64,000 nt of DNA from Siderastrea siderea (lineage: Eukaryota; Cnidaria; Anthozoa; Scleractinia; Rhizangiidae): assembly GCA_964030785.1 (NCBI GenBank), contig OZ034968.1, positions 73,578,427 to 73,642,426 on the forward strand, in the 5' to 3' direction. Shown one piece after another: positions 23,895 through 34,619 of the stretch. The notes beneath the pieces are model-generated. The model searched no databases. It saw only the letters and a list, made by a program, of their open reading frames with translations, and had not been told where the DNA came from. Both the position numbers and the translations under genes were made by a program. Position 1 is the first letter of the stretch; each line of letters begins with the position of its first letter.

Positions 23895-25742
23895 AGGAAA
23901 GAGGCTGGGATGTCAGTAGAAATTTGAGAGGGATGGAACAACCCAAAAGAATTATCAGAAATTATTGAATATTATGTTTTTTTAAAGTTTGAAGTTATTT
24001 ATTAACTATGAGTGTGAGCGTTTCATCTGAAGCAGGGGGGAGTACTTGACTCATGTTTGTTATAGGGGTGCCACTGGGAGTTTGAACCCCAGACCCTGTT
24101 TAGGACCAAAAAAAAAAAAAAATTAAAAGCACCTACCTTGAGTAGGACAACGAAAATGAAAATCATGTGATGTTGAATGTGACCTTTTAAGTACCGACAA
24201 ACGTCTCCCATTTCGGATTGCCAAATACCGTATATATTACAGACCATAATCAAGGACAACAGTCTTTTAATCATACCCTGTTTAGGTAAGTTTCAGACCC
24301 TGTTTTGTACAGACTTGCAAAAAATTATGTACCCTGTTCAGGGCAGAGGGGGCAAAAACCCTACCCTCTTTAGCGGCATCTCTCGGTATAGGCCCTATTG
24401 GTTAGTACCCCCTCCGGGCATCTAGGGTTCCAAGGAAGAGAAAGCTACTGGTAATTAAAACAGAGGACAACTAGTGACCCCACCCCCCTTTTTGCCCCTT
24501 TTTTATTTAAGTGTTTTTAGACAAACATTAAACAAGAAAAAATAAGCGAATGTTATTCTGATAGTTTTTTGCCTTCAAAATCTACATATTTTCATTTGAG
24601 AACTGAGGAATGCAGAAGAGTGGCAGTTCTCACTGCAGAGTTTGCGCAGAGCAATTTCCACAGTGTGTGACTAATGAAACCCATTTATTGAATAATAACT
24701 TACTTGATGGTTATTTCTTGAAACTGCTCATCAAGGTCATGCCTGAACGACTGCTTCGTACTGGTCATCATTTTAAGAAGAAATTAAAGATAATTCCATT
24801 CAATAGCTTTGTGTATCCTTACTGCGCATAATTTCTTTCCTCAAAGGCACGCGCACTCGTTGAAAATGAAATGAGAATCGCAGGTGATGGTGGTAAACTT
24901 AACTAGACTTAAACAATATTGTAACATTACAGTAAGGTTTGCATGCAAACAATCGAACTAGAGTCTGAGCCTTGCTCATCAGTGAGAATAACAGACCAAG
25001 CTTTTACAATTTTCCAGTTTTACTACAAGCTTGCTGTATTCATCTGCTGCTGAAGACAGGTTGTGACCACCTTGACACTTTGGTGAATTTATTATTAAAA
25101 CACACTAATATGCCTTTGAAGATAAAAAAGAAGAAAAGTTCATTTTTACGCTCTTGCAAACAAAAAAAAAGTGAAGCCTCTTCCTGCAGAAATTGTTGGT
25201 AATTAGGAATCAAACTGGAGTCTCAAGAAACTAGAGATCCACAACAGTCCTTGACCTTCCCCTCCTCCTTACACAAATGGCCCTCTATTGACAAAACACC
25301 AGTGTTTCCAAGACAGTGTTCAAATTAAGAGTGGCAGCTAATGTACAAGGTTCCTCCACTTTAATAAAACATCAACAAATACTAGGTCAAACTCTTCCTA
25401 ATACCTAGAGAACGTCTGCAAAATACGAACTGAAAACTACAACTTTGAAATTCAGAGAAGATTAAACGAAAAGACATTTGGAAAACACATTTTGCTCCCT
25501 GTTTTGTTAGAGCAGCATAACCTTTTCACCAGCTACTTGCACTTTTATCTTACTGAGAATAGGTGCATGCAAAACTAAATTGTAAATGCTAGTTTACAAG
25601 TGTTCTTCACTTTCACTGTCACTGAAGATGTGGAAGCAGAATAGAGCAAAACTCAACGAGAAACATTTTACATGTACATGCTCCAGTCAAAACTAAACAT
25701 GTGAGACTGAATGAAAGTCATACTGTGACTTGAATTGTGTTA
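23895..25742. other. Non-coding interior of the rve-HECT transposon
   Basis: Between the two convergent stop codons. It holds a cluster of the short motif accctgtttagg (about 24085-24385), T- and A-rich runs and short ORFs (24610-24831, 24972-25202) that I do not recognise. It probably supplies both 3' UTRs. Confidence 0.5.
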
Positions 25743-28467
25743 TCACTTTGCACCAAAATGAGAATTTTTAAAGGCGTAATCATAAATGGTAAATAATTCC
25801 TCATCAGGTGGCAATGGTAGTTTGATAGTGCCACGTGGAAGATGCATCATGTTGGAACATGCATGTGCCCTTGGAAAGAAGTCAGGAATCGCTCTTCTCT
25901 TCTCTCTTGGTTCCTTTGTTAAAAAAAAGTCCTTAAGACAACTCTTTCAATAATAAAAAAAATTGTTAGTACAAATTTTGTGGCCCTTAACCTATCCCAG
26001 TGACAAGGAGAGGTGTAATCATAAAACTCAGACTTGTACTGTTCAATGGTAAAGGACCAAGTTATGTTTTGAAAACTAAAAGCACGTCACAAGTTATATA
26101 AACCAGGACATCAACTAACACTACCATATCTAGGTAAACATTCCCCAATATCTGCCAAAAGTATGGCATTTCTTTCGCATTTTGATCATTTCATTGTGGC
26201 TGAAGTACTTGAAACAGCCAAGTAAAGGAAAAATTGTGAGTATTGCAACATTGATAATCAGTCATGGGTTTGAGAACTCTAGCATGAATGGTTGTGTAAC
26301 TTTCTGTGCTAATGTTGATGCTAAAATCAATGAAAGGAAATTTCATTCCTAACTTGTCCATTAACAACAATATTTAAAGATTGTAGCACCAATCCAACAA
26401 AAAGTTATCTAGGCCAGCCCTGTGATTAAAAAAGTTGTCTTGTTATCTGACAATACCAATCCATTATGTTTGGGCACTCAGTATACTAGTTTTAACAGGG
26501 TTGCAGGAGGTTCTAAAGAAAATGTGGGCGGGGGGTGTCCTCCCCATAATCTCAGAAACAAGTTACTATTAACGTTCTTTCATTGACAAGAGAAAGTTCC
26601 AAAATTTCTACTCAGTCATTACAGTAATTAAAGAAACAATATCTTAATAAAGTGTTGGGAATGGCCACACTTAAGGGTATCATCTAGACTCAAAATTCAG
26701 AATCAAAGCAACTGATGGTTGGTTTGACCTTGGGAGTGTCTAACAACTGTGTATTTACCTGTCCATTAGTGTGTTATCCTCTTCGACCTCTTTTGCTTCA
26801 GACACAATTGCAACCATGAAATGGATGCTAGGTTGTTTGAGAAAACCAAGGATGGGCTGTTCACTTGCACCGGTCACAAATTCCAAGACGTTTTCTAAAC
26901 TGGTCACACGACGCCCACTTGATACTTCTCTTAGGTACTTTACAAACTTTCCATAAATAGCTTTCTCATACATAAGGCTGTTAGAGCCTTTCTCAGAAAA
27001 CGTGGGTTTAAGGAGATGAAGGATCATCGGAACTGTCAATCTGGCATTATTTTGCGATGGTCTGAGCAAGTAAAGAAATTGCGGGAACTTTCGAGCAAAC
27101 ATGTGAATGCCAAGACTATCTAGTCCCTCACGAAGCTTCAAAACACATGGTGATATCTCTGATTCTTCGCTGACAAAAATGTCATTTAGAAGATCTTCAG
27201 AAAAATACTTTGGTGCCTGGCCATTCTGTAGAAGTGCAATTGCAGCCATCTGTCCCACAAAATAGTAGTCTTCTGCTAAGTGTTCCTTAAGTCCATGGTC
27301 AAAGTATTTGGTCTTGGTCTGTTGGTTACAAAGTCTGATCCATTCTTTTCTTGGTCCTCCACTGTCCTGAGCCTGTTCGCCATTAAACTCTACTTGAAAA
27401 GTTATTCTGGGATCCTCCACTGATCGTAGTTCGTCAAACGTTGTTTCCAATATATTGTCACGATCAAAAGCAATAAAATTAGTTTCTCCCACGAGTATTG
27501 ATGCATCATCTGTCACATCCAGGCACCGACCTCTCATGATCTTGCTCTGTAAGTACCTTAACATTTCAGCTGGGTCTGATATGGTTGCTGATGGAAATTC
27601 ACTGATAATCTTGTTATAAAAGTCATATCCATTGGCCTCTTTCAGAGATTGTTTTTGACTATTGAGGCCATCTGTCTGATCTGTGGTGGCACTGTTGACC
27701 TCTACTCTTAGATGTTCATTGGCAATGGTGAACTCTTCTGTTTGAATTGGAATGGTACTGTTGAACACCCCAGTCTGGCGCATAGTGGCATTGGTGGTGT
27801 TTTGAACTGGCTAGTGACACTCAGTGAATTCTTGGTCAGAATCTGGGTCATTTAATACAAATTCGAACGCTTGCTTCATCCGAATATAGAGAAGTCCTTG
27901 TCCGGCCAGTTTCTTAACAACACTATAATTGTATTCAGTGTTTTCTCCGAGTCTTAGAACTGAAATCCTCTTCTGGGTTACCTTAACAAAGTCAAAGTCA
28001 TTTGGCCCAAGTATGCTGTATTGGGTCTTGAGAGAGGAAACTATTTTTGCACGTACACTTGACTCACCATCGTCTTCATTCAGCACCACCATTCCTCTTT
28101 CTACGATCATTTCGTTCTTCAGAGTTTCAACTTCATCTTCTTCGTCACTTTCCTCGGAATTTGCCCTTAGAAGAGCAAATTCAAACGGTTTCTTTTCCAG
28201 ATTCTTAGATTTCCTTTCTTTCTTGTTCTTCATCGTCGTGGACGTAGTTGCCGCTCTTAATCGCTCGTTTCTATTCAGCCTTCTGTACAGTTCACTATTG
28301 GAGCTTGTTTGCATCATGGATCTTGCCCGAACCAGGGTTTCGGCGATGGAACCTTCGTTTGTCCTTCTACTCGAAGCACTTGAACTTGAACTATTCTCGA
28401 CACTCAACAACATATTAGATGCCTCTTTAAGGAGACCAGCAGCCCGTTTCAATTTCTCCTCATCCAT
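25743..28467 (-). pseudogene. HECT-domain ubiquitin-ligase-like protein (G2E3-like), two exons, one in-frame stop
   Basis: HECT E3 ligases pass ubiquitin through a catalytic Cys. Exon 1 (28467-26759) starts MDEEKLKRAAGLLKEASNM and has a Ser-rich and acidic linker. It then carries the N-lobe, including FQVEFNGEQAQDSGGPRKEW (the usual HECT D-x-GG-x-x-x-E/K-W element), YYFVGQMAAIALLQNG and ISPCVLKLREGL. The exon ends cag/gtaaat. Exon 2 (25905-25743) supplies the C-lobe with the catalytic Cys in PRAHACSNMMHLPRG and the end FTIYDYAFKNSH. The only visible defect is TAG at 27811-27813 in the linker between the regulatory part and the HECT domain; readthrough or an unseen intron is possible. It converges with the transposase. 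A HECT gene carried by a transposon may modify host or element proteins by ubiquitination (inference). Confidence 0.8.
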
Positions 28468-28519
28468 AGCGCTAGCTTTTACAAGAAACAGGAACGTATA
28501 TTTCCAAGATGGCGGTTTC

Positions 28520-28849
28520 AAAACGCGGGAAGTTCCAGTGCCCCGCGAATTTGATCGCTCGTCCCAGACCCCAAAATTGAATAAATGAGTGCGAACATTG
28601 AATGAATACGCACGGATTTAATTGAATGAATATGAACCGATTGAAAATATGTTGGTAGATTGAATTGAATAAATAAGGATGACTAAAACTGAATACGTTA
28701 GAAGAATTGAATTGAATGGATAGTTTGGTAAATTAAATTGAATGAATTTTGGAGGATTGGATTGAATGAATATAGAAAAACTAAATGAATACAAGGATTA
28801 AATTAAATAAATATGGTGATATTGAATATTGCTACATTTGACTTGCCAT
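28520..28849 (-). repeat. Right terminal inverted repeat of the rve-HECT transposon
   Basis: Inverted copy of 22034-22366, with the same order of attcattcaattcaat subrepeats. Confidence 0.9.
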
Positions 28850-29404
28850 ACATTCCCAAATGGAATGTATGATTATTCTGGCATCAACAGCTTTCTTCAG
28901 TCCCAAACCGGTAAAGTGAAATCGGAAGACAAAGACAGTGATTTCATTTTCACTCTGTATTTCGATATGACAATTTTCCGGGTTGTCATTTTGATGCATG
29001 AAAATTATGAGCTTGACCTTTCTCAAGGAGCTTTCGCTGAATTGCTTGGTTATGAGAAAAAGATCTTGACAGGAGAAAAAAATTATGTCGGAACAATCGT
29101 CCCGAATATCACAAGAAGCGTTGATTGGGTGTTTCTGCACTGCCATCTGATCACACGGCGAGCAAACGATGTTCCAAGCGATGTGTTATACAGTTTCTCA
29201 ACAACAGGGCTTCAGGTTAGCTATCCATTTCAAAAAGAGCCGTATCGGCTTGAGTGGCATCCTGTGAATAAAAGCGAGATTAATGCAATAAGGATTTGGG
29301 TGACAGACGGAAGAAACAATCTCCTGGATCTCAACGGGATAGACGTTGCGGTTAGCGTAATGATTGAAAAAGAGTAAGGATTTTGTTGGCATAAATATAC
29401 AACC

Positions 29405-29689
29405 ATGAATCACCCGAGCGAGTGGGTAAGATTTTTTGACGAAAACGCCGGAAGGTATCGATATAAACACAAGGGGTTGGGTGTGATCCGTGACACCCTT
29501 ATGGCCATCGGCAAAGGATTTAAAGGCACTGTAAAGAACGTGGCAAAGACAGCCGCCGAAAAAGCCACAAAAACAATCGCTGAAAAAGCGGGGCAGAAAG
29601 TTGGTGAACTTGCTGTCGAAAAAGGTTCAAAACAAATACGAAAACTACTGCAAGAGCGAAAGCAAAAACCGGTGTCGCAGGATGCATAA
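29405..29689 (+). CDS. Small basic virion-type protein of the Polinton
   Basis: 94 residues, intact, with atatac six bases before the ATG. An aromatic N-terminus (EWVRFFDENAGRYRYKHKG) is followed by a long Ala/Lys/Gly-rich helix with repeats of the type EKAxKxIAEKAG. The composition resembles DNA-condensing or amphipathic core proteins of adenovirus-like particles, but no family can be assigned. Its place between the minor and major capsid genes supports a virion role (inference). Confidence 0.55.
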   Translation: MNHPSEWVRFFDENAGRYRYKHKGLGVIRDTLMAIGKGFKGTVKNVAKTAAEKATKTIAEKAGQKVGELAVEKGSKQIRKLLQERKQKPVSQDA

Positions 29690-29821
29690 AAGAAACTTGC
29701 AAACATTTTGCAAAACCGGGTGCCAAAGAAATCAGATGGCGCCTTTGTGAAATTAAATCGAATTTTGGCAAACGAAATTTAATCGCAGAAATTTTTTCTC
29801 TTAATATAAACGATTGTTCAC

Positions 29822-31083
29822 ATGTTCAGAACTCAACCATACCTCGAGAAGACTACATACGTCCAAGTGAATTTGGACACCCCGCTCACCTTCCCTGGGA
29901 ATAACCAAACTCAAAACAAGTCGGGCCACAAATTTACCGTAAGAGACCAGGACAATTTTTATGACTGGTCCAACGCTTATTTCCGCGTCGATTTTAAGTT
30001 TGAAGCTGTAGCAAACGGAGCCAACATTGGCGCTGACACCCAATCGGCTCCGATCAACGGTTCTTTCTCATTGATCAAAAGTTTGAACCTTAAATCAGCG
30101 GGAAAAACTCTGTACGAGGTGAACGATATCCAAAGGTTATTTTCATCAAAAACCTGCTTGACTTTTCGGACGATTTTACGAGAAGCGTGGTAAAAAACCA
30201 GTTTTGGTATCTTGACTCTGACGCCACCACAGTGACTTCAGAAGATGCGACGAACGTTGGAATGCGGGCAAGGGCGCTTCTATCACATGAAGGCGAGACA
30301 GTTCAGACCATTATCCCTTTGAACCGATACTCCTTCTTCGAAGGTCTTTCCGACAGGCTGCTGCCGCCGAAGCAACTTGAGTTTGAAATTGTTCTGCAAG
30401 ACGACAGAGAAATGATTTTCCAAAACGATGGAACAGCTCGAAGGATTGTTGTCCGTAAATTGCAGTTGTGGGTCCCACAATTACAGTTAACTGGTAAAGG
30501 GCAGACCCTGGCCAATGGAAATTTCTTGCAGCCAACCCAATGGAAATACTTGAAAGAAGTTTTGCATCTGAGCAGCTCCCGAAGGGATGCGAATGGTACG
30601 TGGTTGATTACACCTGGGGTAAAAAACCCCAAGCATGTCTTTGTATTCCTTCAACAAACTCGGAAACAAAATGCTTACACGCAAAACCCTTACCTCTTTG
30701 ACACATTTGATATCGATGGTGATAACTCGGCAAGATTAGCCACTTGCCGCCTTCAGTACGGCACAAGCTTTTACCCTGAGCTTGATTACGACCATGACTT
30801 TAAAATAAGAATTTTGAATGATTTAATCAATTTCAGATACAGAAAGAACGACTACAACACCGGCGTTCAGCTGCAGCTCGCCATCTCTCAGAAGTTATAC
30901 CCAATTATCTACTTTGATCTACGAAATACCAAAGAAAGTGTGACAGGCGACCCCAAAAAGCTCGAATTCCATTAGAGACTGAACGAAGCCGCTAACGCTC
31001 AAGATTACACAATCTTCGCCGTGGTTTTGAATGAAAAAGAATTTGTGCTGAAGCAAATTGGCAATGAGCTTGTCGCCGTCTAG
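29822..31083 (+). pseudogene. Polinton major capsid protein (double jelly-roll), frameshifted
   Basis: Starts MFRTQPYLEKTTYVQVNL; aatataaac lies 10 bases upstream of the ATG. The first frame ends at 30193 and the second covers 30187-30975, so a 1-base indel lies near 30147-30153 in the run caaaaacc. A TAG at 30973-30975 cuts off the last ~35 codons, which stay open to 31083. Beta-rich sequence with NPYLFDTFDIDGDN, LATCRLQYGTSFYPELDY and YNTGVQLQLAISQKLYPIIYF fits the double jelly-roll capsid protein of Polintons. Its position between the small basic protein and the membrane-type protein matches the capsid block seen in this group. Confidence 0.85.
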
Positions 31084-31120
31084 ACAAATAAAAAAATTCT
31101 GAATATAATATACACGCACG

Positions 31121-31822
31121 ATGAGCACAACTTATCATCCATATAAAATCGCACTGACTGATGGTCAGAAAAAGAAACTTCAAAGAGCTTATGTTTCGAA
31201 GACAGCTGTTACTCTGAGAGTTAAACCAGACCAAATTGGGCGCGGTGACGAACTCCTTCTCACTGCTACTCAAATCTCGCGACTTAAGAAAACCGCAGCG
31301 GCAGGGAAAGGGGTTGAGCTAAAATTAAGCCAGACCCAGATTCAAAATACTGAGCAGCGTAGTGGAAATTTGTTTTCTGCTGTGCTAGGTTTGGCACGAC
31401 CTTTGATAAAGCCAGCCCTTGGGGTATTAGCAAGTGCAGGTTTGAGTTTCGGCGCTGAAAAGGTGCTGAAAAAGATATTCGGAAAGGGTTTTGGGCCGAA
31501 GGAAATTGAGCTTTATAAACTTGTCCAGCAAATGACTCCTACTCAGAAACAGGCGGCGGAACAATATCTTGTTGAAAAAGGTTTTGCAATAGGAGGCGCC
31601 GCACAGTACGGCGGCTTCCTTGGCATGTTAGCGTCTATCGGAGTACCTTTGGCTATCACTTTAGTCAAAAAAATACTCGGAAAAGGCCTGCAAACTCAAC
31701 CACCACGCCCACGACCACGACGATCACCCCGACCCCCACCTCCAAAGGGAGGAGGAATGCAAATGCGACCCCCACCTTTCTTTGGAACTTGGGATGATTA
31801 TTTGAAAAAAAATAAAGTTTAA
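31121..31822 (+). CDS. Polinton virion protein with hydrophobic helices and Pro-rich tail
   Basis: 233 residues, intact. Residues 1-80 are basic and Thr/Lys-rich (LTDGQKKKLQRAYVSKTAVT). Two Gly/Ala/Leu-rich hydrophobic segments follow, at about 88-112 (LFSAVLGLARPLIKPALGVL) and about 160-185 (GGFLGMLASIGVPLAITLVKK). The C-terminus is Pro/Arg-rich and ends in GTWDDYLKKNKV. A membrane-active or capsid-cementing role is plausible but inferred. aatataatatac precedes the ATG by 7 bases. Confidence 0.6.
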   Translation: MSTTYHPYKIALTDGQKKKLQRAYVSKTAVTLRVKPDQIGRGDELLLTATQISRLKKTAAAGKGVELKLSQTQIQNTEQRSGNLFSAVLGLARPLIKPALGVLASAGLSFGAEKVLKKIFGKGFGPKEIELYKLVQQMTPTQKQAAEQYLVEKGFAIGGAAQYGGFLGMLASIGVPLAITLVKKILGKGLQTQPPRPRPRRSPRPPPPKGGGMQMRPPPFFGTWDDYLKKNKV

Positions 31823-31829
31823 AGATACA

Positions 31830-32253
31830 CCTCTATCCAACATAGACCTCAGAAAATGGTGCGATTATTTGCGCATCCATCAAAGGTATTTTTAGCAGAC
31901 ACGAAACAAAACCCCTGTTCCATTCCCCATGCATTATCAACTTGGATGATTTTGGAAGTTTGGGAACTCATTGGGTGTGTTGTTGGCATGCCAAAAATGG
32001 CACGTACGAGTATTTTGATTCATTTCGGCTTCCGCCACCTTTGGAATGGGAAAAAGAAATGTCAATGCACGGAATCAAACATTTTTTCAGAAATGATAAC
32101 CAAATTCAATGGGAACAAAGTGTGAGATGTGGTTACTACTGCCTTCTCTTTTTCAACGAAAGAAACAAAGGCACCACTTTCGTCGATATTTTGAAAATGT
32201 TCACCGATGATGTCCTTCAAAACGAACACATCGTAAAGAATTATTTTTCATAA
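31830..32253 (+). pseudogene. Adenain-like cysteine protease (capsid maturation), frameshifted
   Basis: Ulp1/adenovirus-type protease that cleaves structural proteins in Polintons. The catalytic core is open from about 31942 to 32253: the His in GTHWVCCW, the Asp of YFDSF and the Cys in RCGYYC are all present in the correct order. The N-terminal part (SNIDLRKWCDYL context, from about 31830) is in another frame and meets a stop near 31895, so at least one indel separates them. No intact start codon joins all parts. It lies between the membrane-type protein and the PLA2 gene. Confidence 0.75.
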
Positions 32254-32263
32254 GATATATACA

Positions 32264-33088
32264 ATGGAAGTGTACTGTGTGAAAGAAAAGCGGCACACCC
32301 CCAATGTGAAAGGAAGTGAAAAGGTTGTAATCACAAAGAACAATCGAAAACTCTTAAAGGTAAAATGCGCTAGTTGCGGAATAACAAAAACACGTTTTAT
32401 GCCGGGAAACTAGGTGAGCCCTCCCGCGCGGAGGGCAGTAGTGTGCTTGGCAACATTGCCATGACGGTGGGTGATCTAGCCATTGAAAAAGGGATCCCAT
32501 TTCTTGCGAAAAAAGGGTTTGAGGCTGGACGTTATTATGCGTCTGAAGCTTTGCGAAACCCAATCTGCAAAAGAAAGCAATAAATTATACGCTAGACAAA
32601 GCCCGCCCAGTTTTTCAAAAAGTTGGCAGTGAAATGCTCGATCAAATTTCAACCAAAGTTCGGCCAAACAGACGCCACAAAACGGACAGACCGGATTTAG
32701 ATGGGGCTGGGTTTGACATCCATTCAGCGATAGGAAAACTTCCCAAACCAAAACGGGGTTGGACATTACCGGGGCATAATTATACCGGGCCATATAATCC
32801 CCTTGAACAGCAGGTGAACTATGATCCAGAAACGGGTCAGATTCGGGAAATATATCAACCACCAACAGGGGCAACAGACGCAATCGCAATGCAACATGAC
32901 GTGGACTATGGTGTTTGTTCGAACTGAAGCAAAAAATACGGTGAAAATGAAAAAATTGCAAACACAAAGCGGACGAAAAACTGGTGAAGGCTCTTGACGC
33001 AGTTCCTTTGAAACAAAGGCAGTGGGGTCATGCGGCTGCGAGGAACACAATTAATTTGAAACAAAAGTTGGGGTTGGGCTTGAAGTAG
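32264..33088 (+). pseudogene. Zinc-ribbon/phospholipase A2-domain protein of the Polinton, broken
   Basis: Starts at the ATG at 32264, 2 bases after gatatatac. The N-terminal ~50 residues form a small ribbon with a CASCG pair; the frame then stops at 32409-32411. The middle helix (EKGIPFLAKKGFEAGRYY) is in the second frame. The PLA2-like part is at about 32634-32925, with the family's calcium loop (YTGPYNPL) and catalytic His-Asp (MQHDVDYG). A TGA follows that site and another indel precedes the C-terminus (HAAARNTINLKQKLGLGLK) that ends at 33088. Such PLA2 domains serve membrane escape in parvovirus-type particles. Here a virion role is inferred. Confidence 0.75.
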
Positions 33089-33286
33089 TGCTCCACCACT
33101 TTTCAAACTCCTGTTTTGCGCGCCGCCTGCTTGCAAAGGCTTTAGGAAGGTGTGGGGCCGGCATTCAGAAGGTACCATTTCAAAATAATTGTGCAGAAAA
33201 CAGGGGTAGTTCACTGACTTGCCGGTTATCTCCTGAAATTGAGCAATAACCTTACCCAGAAAAGCGACCTCGCTGGAAGAAAACAT
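33051..33286 (-). pseudogene. Small Polinton protein of unknown function
   Basis: From the ATG at 33286 (MFSSSEVAFLGKVIAQFQ) a helical and aromatic region is open to about 33130. A basic C-terminus (ARRRAKQ-like: SRRRAKQEFEKWW) follows in another frame to a stop at 33051-33053, so one indel is likely. Its 3' end overlaps the 3' end of the PLA2 gene on the other strand by about 38 bases. No family recognised. Confidence 0.4.
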
Positions 33287-33298
33287 TTTGTCAATGTT

Positions 33299-33596
33299 CT
33301 ATTTCCGAAAAACATTTTTTAAATGAACATTAGTCGTAGGAGGAGCAGTGGAACTTCTTCCCCTATTTTTGTCTTGGAACTGTTCATTATCATCACATTC
33401 AAACACTCTACAACATTTTGGACATTCACGACAGAACTCATTCACCACATAAACTAGTTGCTCCTTGCATGAAGGACAACGATTAATCCTATTTGATAAT
33501 GAGCATAAGTGTAATTCATTTCTTTTTTTGCAATATTTCTTCCATCATTTTTGACGAGATTTTCACACCTTGCAAACAACAAAATGGGTCGTCCAT
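33299..33596 (-). pseudogene. Small zinc-ribbon protein of the Polinton, frameshifted
   Basis: Starts at the ATG at 33596 (MDDPFCCLQG). A run of seven A's near 33525 shifts the frame. The second part carries a treble-Cys ribbon with CPSC, then CRECPKCC about 14 residues later, and ends at 33299-33301. It is divergent from the integrase gene, sharing the 21-base region 33597-33617 that contains gtatac. A DNA- or protein-binding role is possible; nothing more can be said. Confidence 0.5.
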
Positions 33597-33617
33597 TTTT
33601 TTATTGTATGGTATACA

Positions 33618-34619
33618 ATGAGCGCGCGCATTTTCAATAGGTTGTCAAAAATTTATTACAGCCCGCAAGGGTATTGGAAAGGGTTTGCAGCGATTAAGAA
33701 ATTAGCCCAGGCAGCGAAAGTCTAGGAAGATGTGGCTCGAAACTAGTTGATGAAGCAAGCTCTTTGGCAGGTTTATTTACCAGCCCCACGGTACATTCCA
33801 AGACCGAAATTTGATGTTCCTGTTCCAAACAAAGTTCACCAAGCCGATATTCTGTATCTCCCACACGATCGCCCACCACGCTCCCGTAAAACTTTTAAAT
33901 ATGCCCTCACAGTGGTAGATGTGGCCTCTCGATACAAAGAGGCCGAACCGTTGACCACAAAAGAGGCCAAAGAAGTCGCAGCTGCTCTGGAACGGATTTA
34001 TAGTCATGGTCCTTTGAAGTGGCCGAAACTGCTTCAGGTCGATCCTGGTCGTGACTTTATGGGCGCTGTGAACCAACTGCTTTCGAAACATAATGTCGAG
34101 GTTAGACGCGGCCGTGTGGATATTCACCATGATCAAGCTATCGTTGAAAGATTCAACCGCACCCTGGCTGAACGACTGTTTGGACACCAATATGGGGTTG
34201 AAACGCGCCTCCCAGACGACAAAAGATCGACTGAATGGGTGGCCCGACTGCCCGCTGTTATTTCAGCTTTGAATAAAGAAGTCACTCGACTGATCGGTCA
34301 GAAACCCGTTGAGGCCATCAAAGAGAAACCTGTTCCATCCAAATCCTCGACCCCTTATTTGAGACCCGTTGGTGTAAACGAAAAGAAGCTCCCCTCCGGT
34401 TTAAGTGTTCGCTATCTCTATCAACCCAGTGAACTTGAAGGTGGCCGGCGAAGAGCTACGGACCCAATCTGGTCTCTGAAAGTTTACGAGATTGAAAAGA
34501 TTATGATAAAACCAAATGCACCGGTTCTCTATTATTTGTTTGACCGACCAAAACGCGGGTTTGTCCGCGAAGAGCTTTTGGTTGTCCCTCCAGATACACA
34601 GCTACCACCGGCAATCTAA
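33618..34619 (+). pseudogene. Polinton retroviral-type integrase, two in-frame stops
   Basis: Integrases of this type insert Polintons and make 6-bp target duplications. One frame runs from the ATG at 33618 to 34619 with two TAG codons in the N-terminal part (33720-33722 and 33747-33749 region). The core has all three catalytic acids: Asp in KVHQADILYL, Asp in LLQVDPGRDF and Glu in HHDQAIVERFNRTL. A C-terminal chromo-like or SH3-like region includes LSVRYLYQPSELEGGRR. Its stop codon overlaps the stop of the convergent PolB gene. The stop codons make it inactive as it stands. Confidence 0.85.

Larger units (their letters stand above)
22034..28849. mobile_element. 6.8-kb DNA transposon carrying an rve-type transposase and a HECT-domain protein
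   Basis: Flanked by ACATTCC at 22027-22033 and 28850-28856, a 7-bp target duplication (8 if one mismatch is allowed). The terminal inverted repeats are about 330 bp (22034-22366 and 28520-28849), start near TGGCAAG(C/T)CAAATGTAGC, and contain many copies of attcattcaattcaat. Two genes converge inside: the transposase (+) and the HECT protein (-). The rve-type DDE enzyme resembles eukaryotic IS3-like (IS3EU-type) transposases, but I cannot confirm the superfamily. It inserted in the minor capsid gene of the resident Polinton, so it is younger than that element. Confidence 0.85.
21813..29377 (+). pseudogene. Polinton minor capsid (penton-like, single jelly-roll) protein, split by a transposon
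   Basis: The 5' part (21813-22033) and 3' part (28850-29377) are one gene interrupted by the 6.8-kb rve-HECT transposon. The 5' part begins MSFNILLDSSLAKLQTG and carries the conserved SLNKLITMSYSWYN segment. The 3' part is beta-rich, with NGMYDYSGINSFL near the junction and EWHPVNKSEINAIRIW towards the end. Reading across the insertion site also needs one extra frame change in the A-rich stretch at about 22003-22016, so the gene was damaged twice. In Polintons this protein is the predicted pentamer at capsid vertices. It is followed by a small basic protein (29405) and the major capsid gene (29822). Confidence 0.75.

Noticed and set aside
27811..33749. Reassigned TAG codon in this region
   Set aside because: Several TAG stops occur in frame, but TGA stops and frameshifts also break the same class of genes, so decay explains them.
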